50,872 nucleotides of DNA. Origin: Sperchopsis tessellata. Taxonomy: Eukaryota > Arthropoda > Insecta > Coleoptera > Hydrophilidae. The stretch lies in NCBI GenBank assembly GCA_033557685.1, contig JAWQRN010000021.1, positions 1 to 50,872 on the forward strand. Reading direction: 5' to 3'. Position numbers and translations under genes: made by a program. This document shows, piece by piece, positions 47,206 through 50,872 of the stretch; within the stretch, counting starts at the first letter, position 1, and each line of letters begins with the position of its first letter. The notes under the pieces were generated by a model, which had not been told where the DNA came from, made no database searches, and saw only the letters and a list, made by a program, of their open reading frames with translations.

Positions 47206-49689
47206 GGATTGAATACATGTTAGTAGCGACATCTTTTGCTTGTGAACTGTAATATGTTTATAATTTATAGCCATTCAGAAGGATGGGTAAATAAACTACT
47301 GTTTCCCACTCTTTTCAAAAACAAAATCCACATTCAAATATAAAGCATAGTTAAATTTTCTCAGTCACAAGAGCGGGCTTTATTACTTGTTTATTTTAAA
47401 ATAAAAAGAGCCTTTGTGAAATTACTAGATGATCAGTTCTGTTAAAGAACAATTAATTTTTTTCAAAAGCAGCTGAATTTGAGGATCTTAAGAAGAAATG
47501 TGTTTTCAATATAAGTACCTAGTGGTTGTGCAAAAAAGATGGCAATTGTTTTCATTATTATCCATTATGTTTATTAGTGTAGTTAATGCAGTCTGTTAGG
47601 TTAGAATGCTTTTTAAGTAAAAGCAAAGGAATGGCTCCGCATAGACCCTTTATGTGCATGTTTTATAATTACCTATCCCCTAATCTCTCTGAGAGTCCCC
47701 TATGAGCGGGCCACCTAGTACGTACTACCTACCAAATTAAAGTTCACAATAGCAAATGTTACAGTAATTTTAACACAATACTCCTTTAAACTGTATCATT
47801 CAGGTACGACTATATAATATATCATTATAAAGAATATGTGATTTTAGTTGTTAATATTTGATGAGAAAATGACAGTACAATACTCAATCATTACTAACTC
47901 TTTTGGTAATTAAGCCCAATAGTTTTTTTTTTGTACAAATTTTAATATTTTTCCACCTGGTTTTATGATGTTTTCTTTGTCAACTATGATGTTACACTGT
48001 GTAAGGAAGTATTATTTTTTTTTTAATAATATAATGTGTCTATAACAAGAATATTTCTGTTGTGAAGGTTCGTGTAGTGAAATTTCAATTGCCACCATAC
48101 CCAAGAAGATGATTAGATTTAAAACAAAAATACATTTTTTCTACTAATGTTTCTATTCATTATTACATTTATTTCTACTTTTCATTAAAATTAACTTTCA
48201 AATGTATCATTTCCTTTTAATATATCTGAAAACATTTTAAAAGTGTAATTAGGATTCATCTTGACTGCCATTATTGCTGACAATGTTTCAAAACTCAAAC
48301 TATTATTAATTTTTTTCTGGTAAACAATGTTGCTTCATTTAGTTATTCAGCGTACCTTTCCAAGATATTTAACGCCCATTCATTAAATTTGTTAATAAAT
48401 ACTAACTCCTCTCTACATTGAAAAGTTTGATGTTGTGTAGATTACATAGAGATTTTGTTCCATCTAATGAACTATACTTGTATTCTCTTTTTAATCAGTT
48501 TTATGTTTTAATAATATCCATTCAACTCTACAAAATGTCCAATTATTTATGTATCAAGAAATTTTTTACAGAATAATTAAATTGTTCCTGTGTTTTCTTT
48601 TTCAATTTTATTGATTTTATGGTTAAAAATGATGGGATGAGTTCACCATTAAATTATTTTAAATAATTTTTCCTCAAACTGATAATTTAGATTTTTAACA
48701 CATTTTTAATTTGAGGAAAACACTATAGAGAAATATATAACGTAAACAAAATAGTACAAATCAGTACTCCTAAATCAGTAAGCACCAATTATCTCAAAAT
48801 AATATGGTGCTACTAAAAGGAGTATGGTTGGCCTCCTTACCCTACCCCGACTTGAGATGCTTTCTTCACAGTTACGAGAACTTTACCAGCAATTAGTATG
48901 TTTGCCTTATTTCTCAAAGTAGGGCCTACAGGATTTATTTTGGATTTAATTTTAATCTTCATAAGTTATACCTGTATAAAACGATTTCAATGTATGTATA
49001 GCATGAAGTAAGTGCAGGGTATACCTGTATATTGTTATACTTTAATAATATTGATATGCAGACAATCTTATGTAAAGAATGATATGTTTGTATTAAAACG
49101 ATAACATGCTATAGCAAGTAGGAAAAGTAACAATTTTTGTAGATATTATTGTAGAAATACTGAAGACCAAACTTGGTATTAAACAAACGTACATATTGTA
49201 TCACAAAGGTTCTCTAATGTGTTACATAAATAATGATTTTAAAAAGGTATATAATATCCCAGGGGCAATATAGTTAGATTTACAAGGACAATAAATCTAG
49301 CGTTTAAAAATTATACTGTATATTCCCTTCCTTTTACCACCCCATCCAGTATAATTAAAAGTTTATACCATAATAACCCAACCATTTTGTCACCGATTTT
49401 TGTAGGTTTTTTGTTATGATTGTATTATTGCACATAGCACTATTCAATTTTAAAACAATTTTTATTTTAGACAAAATAGTTATCTTAGTCTCCTAAAAGT
49501 ACTGTTTCAGGTTGGTCGATTTCCTTCAAAATTCATTGGGATCTTGAAATTAATGCTTAAAAATTATGTATGAATTTTTATCTTCATAGCTTAAATCATT
49601 AGGGTGTTATAAAAGCCGCAAACAGTCAGACAGAGAGAAAGTTTTACTTCTGGTTGATCGATTATCTACAAATTTCACTAAAATCTCGT
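47206..49689. other. AT-rich region upstream of PRRC2, no gene seen
   Basis: About 2.5 kb beyond the promoter. I saw no ORF of note and no transposon I could name. A slightly GC-richer patch near 47640-47730 and another near 48820-48930 could be old repeat scraps. Confidence 0.6.
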
Positions 49690-50130
49690 AATTAACATGA
49701 TTTGTCACATTTAATCCCACCCCACCCACCGGTGGCTCACAACCTGTGTGTTTATCTGGTGGCGTGCATCAGTGGTGGATCACAACTATTTTACATCAAC
49801 AGGCGGTGTTACCCAACGGTGATGCACGCTGCCTAATTTTTTTATTAAAATTTTTGACAATATAATTATACCGAAACTGTAAGAAAAATAAATGCTATAG
49901 GAGGAAGCTAAACAATACCGTGTACTGGTTATGAAACGTCTTCCAGGAGGGACGAAAAACTGTGGATCCCGTGTATTGTAGGTAAAATGAAGACCACGTG
50001 CACGTAAAAGAACCCAATTCCAGGTGGAACACTGGATGCGGCAAAATAACCAGGTGATGCAGCCTAATTCCTGGAGTTGGTGATAGGCCATAGCAGCGGA
50101 AATAGGCCGACGTTAAATAAACAAAAAAAA
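49690..50130 (+). mobile_element. SINE-like repeat or LINE 3' tail
   Basis: A GC-richer block with CCACGTGCACGTAAAAGAAC (49995-50013), close to the GTGCACGTTAAAGAACC motif that recurs in invertebrate SINE/LINE tails. It ends with CGACGTTAAATAAAC followed by a run of 13 As. The poly(A) gives the orientation. The first 150 bases contain inverted pieces (GGCGTGCATCAGTGG and its near inverse). It lacks recognised tRNA boxes, so LINE 3' tail is as likely as SINE. Confidence 0.55.
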
Positions 50131-50234
50131 AAAAACAGGTAACGAAAGGTAAAGAAAAAAATTAAAAAAATGCAAAGAAAAAATACAGTTTAATTCCTTT
50201 ATTATTGTTAATAGATAAAAGTAACAATAATTAT

Positions 50235-50535
50235 TGAAATACTAAACTAAATTATGTACTTTTGCAAAACATGAAAAACAAAGCGCTGGTTGATTCTCAC
50301 AATTTGGGCAATAACTGTTAACTTTTTTAGATTTTCTAATAACGTTTTTTCCACCCTTCTTATGAAGAGGTAGGATTCTTTACATTGTTTTCTCATCATT
50401 CTAACCGATCCTCCTCCTGTTCTATATTCCTCTGTAGTTGATAAAACTTCAATTATCTTTTTGCGAAAGTTCAAGATACTCATTTTTTACGTGTACCAAA
50501 CACAGTATGAAGGCACCAAGCATTTACTAACAGTT
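50235..50535 (-). mobile_element. piggyBac transposase C-terminus, frameshifted
   Basis: On the minus strand one frame gives LVNAWCLHTVFGTR followed by MSILNFRKKIIEVL, which matches the piggyBac Asn-Ala-Trp...Phe-Arg block. After a frameshift near 50370 another frame gives RKSKKVNSYCPNCENQPALC and CFAKVHN, a cysteine-rich C-terminal finger of the piggyBac type (Cys-x2-Cys, Leu-Cys, Cys-Phe, His). The upstream part of the transposase would lie at higher coordinates, but the reading is lost above 50535. Confidence 0.75.
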
Positions 50536-50872
50536 CCACAAATTAGTTCTAATATATGTAATTTTAATATTTGATGAAATCAAACATCAAGCAAACCGGC
50601 CAAGTCGATATATTAAATACAGAATGCGAAAATGGCAATTTCGTGTAGATTAAAATCCAATTAGCGTAATGATTATTTAATTGCAACATGGCGATACCTC
50701 TCACAATATGTTCACCCGCGATCCAAAGCATATATACAAGGAATGAAATATATATTCGTACGTGGAAAACAGCTAATTACCATCTATAGCAGTTTTGATG
50801 ACGTCTTAATGACAGAAACACATGTCCACTGCATTTAGTTTGTTCCCATCATTTTTGCGATATATAGTTCAT
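50536..50872. other. Right edge of window, nothing assigned
   Basis: AT-rich sequence. It could hold more of the piggyBac remnant, but I see no reading that supports this. Confidence 0.5.

Noticed and set aside
1..50872. CRISPR arrays, bacterial operons or phage modules
   Set aside because: No regularly spaced repeats of that kind and no prokaryotic genes; the spliced gene and the transposon types are animal.

Overview
The window is nuclear DNA from an animal, most likely an insect. It is strongly AT-rich, has spliced genes with GT-AG introns, and carries many decayed transposons of types common in insect genomes. I cannot name the species. There is no bacterial or phage gene organisation, no CRISPR array and no rRNA or tRNA gene that I could recognise.

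One real host gene fills most of the window, on the minus strand: the insect PRRC2 (BAT2-like, Drosophila nocte) homologue. I could trace it from its promoter near 47,200 to its stop codon at 6,592. Its coding sequence is split over eleven exons (46047-46139, 39771-39989, 39385-39594, 31985-32251, 31688-31929, 24978-27786, 24212-24820, 22604-23257, 16051-16260, 15515-15950, 6592-6833). All junctions are GT-AG, the reading phase is kept at every join, and the predicted product is 1,996 residues. A non-coding first exon (about 47026-47150) lies under a CRE palindrome and a YY1-like site. An out-of-frame upstream ORF overlaps the start codon, and one exon has two tandem donor sites nine bases apart.

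Almost everything else recognisable is mobile DNA in the large introns or the flanks. From left to right: a gag/protease LTR-element remnant (1390-2530, +); a mariner remnant (3480-4150, -); a long APE-type LINE (8560-12430, -) split by a 480-bp solo LTR with a perfect 5-bp target duplication (10398-10877); a second gag/protease LTR element with polypurine tract and LTR starts (12830-14523, -); a palindromic MITE (15222-15413); a BEL/Pao remnant (17200-18750, -); a Jockey/CR1-like LINE tail (19095-19606, +); a Penelope RT piece (about 19955-20140, +); a mariner with TIRs and TA flanks (20453-21622, +); a foldback MITE (21810-22232); a composite inverted/direct repeat with a hammerhead-ribozyme-like core (28085-28680); a Tc1/mariner-class element with long TIRs (28964-31088, +); LINE pieces and a Penelope element (33480-35650, +); a hAT remnant carrying a second copy of the palindromic MITE (36690-38215, +); a Tc1 piece (43050-43260, +); an inverted-repeat MITE (44663-44950); a SINE/LINE-tail-like repeat (49690-50130); and a piggyBac transposase C-terminus (50235-50535, -).

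No transposon here has an intact coding frame, so the window reads as one conserved RNA-associated host gene whose introns have collected transposons. The least ordinary signals are the hammerhead-like motif in the Penelope-style repeat, the nested solo LTR, the two diverged palindromic MITE copies, and the PRRC2 start-site uORF and tandem donor.
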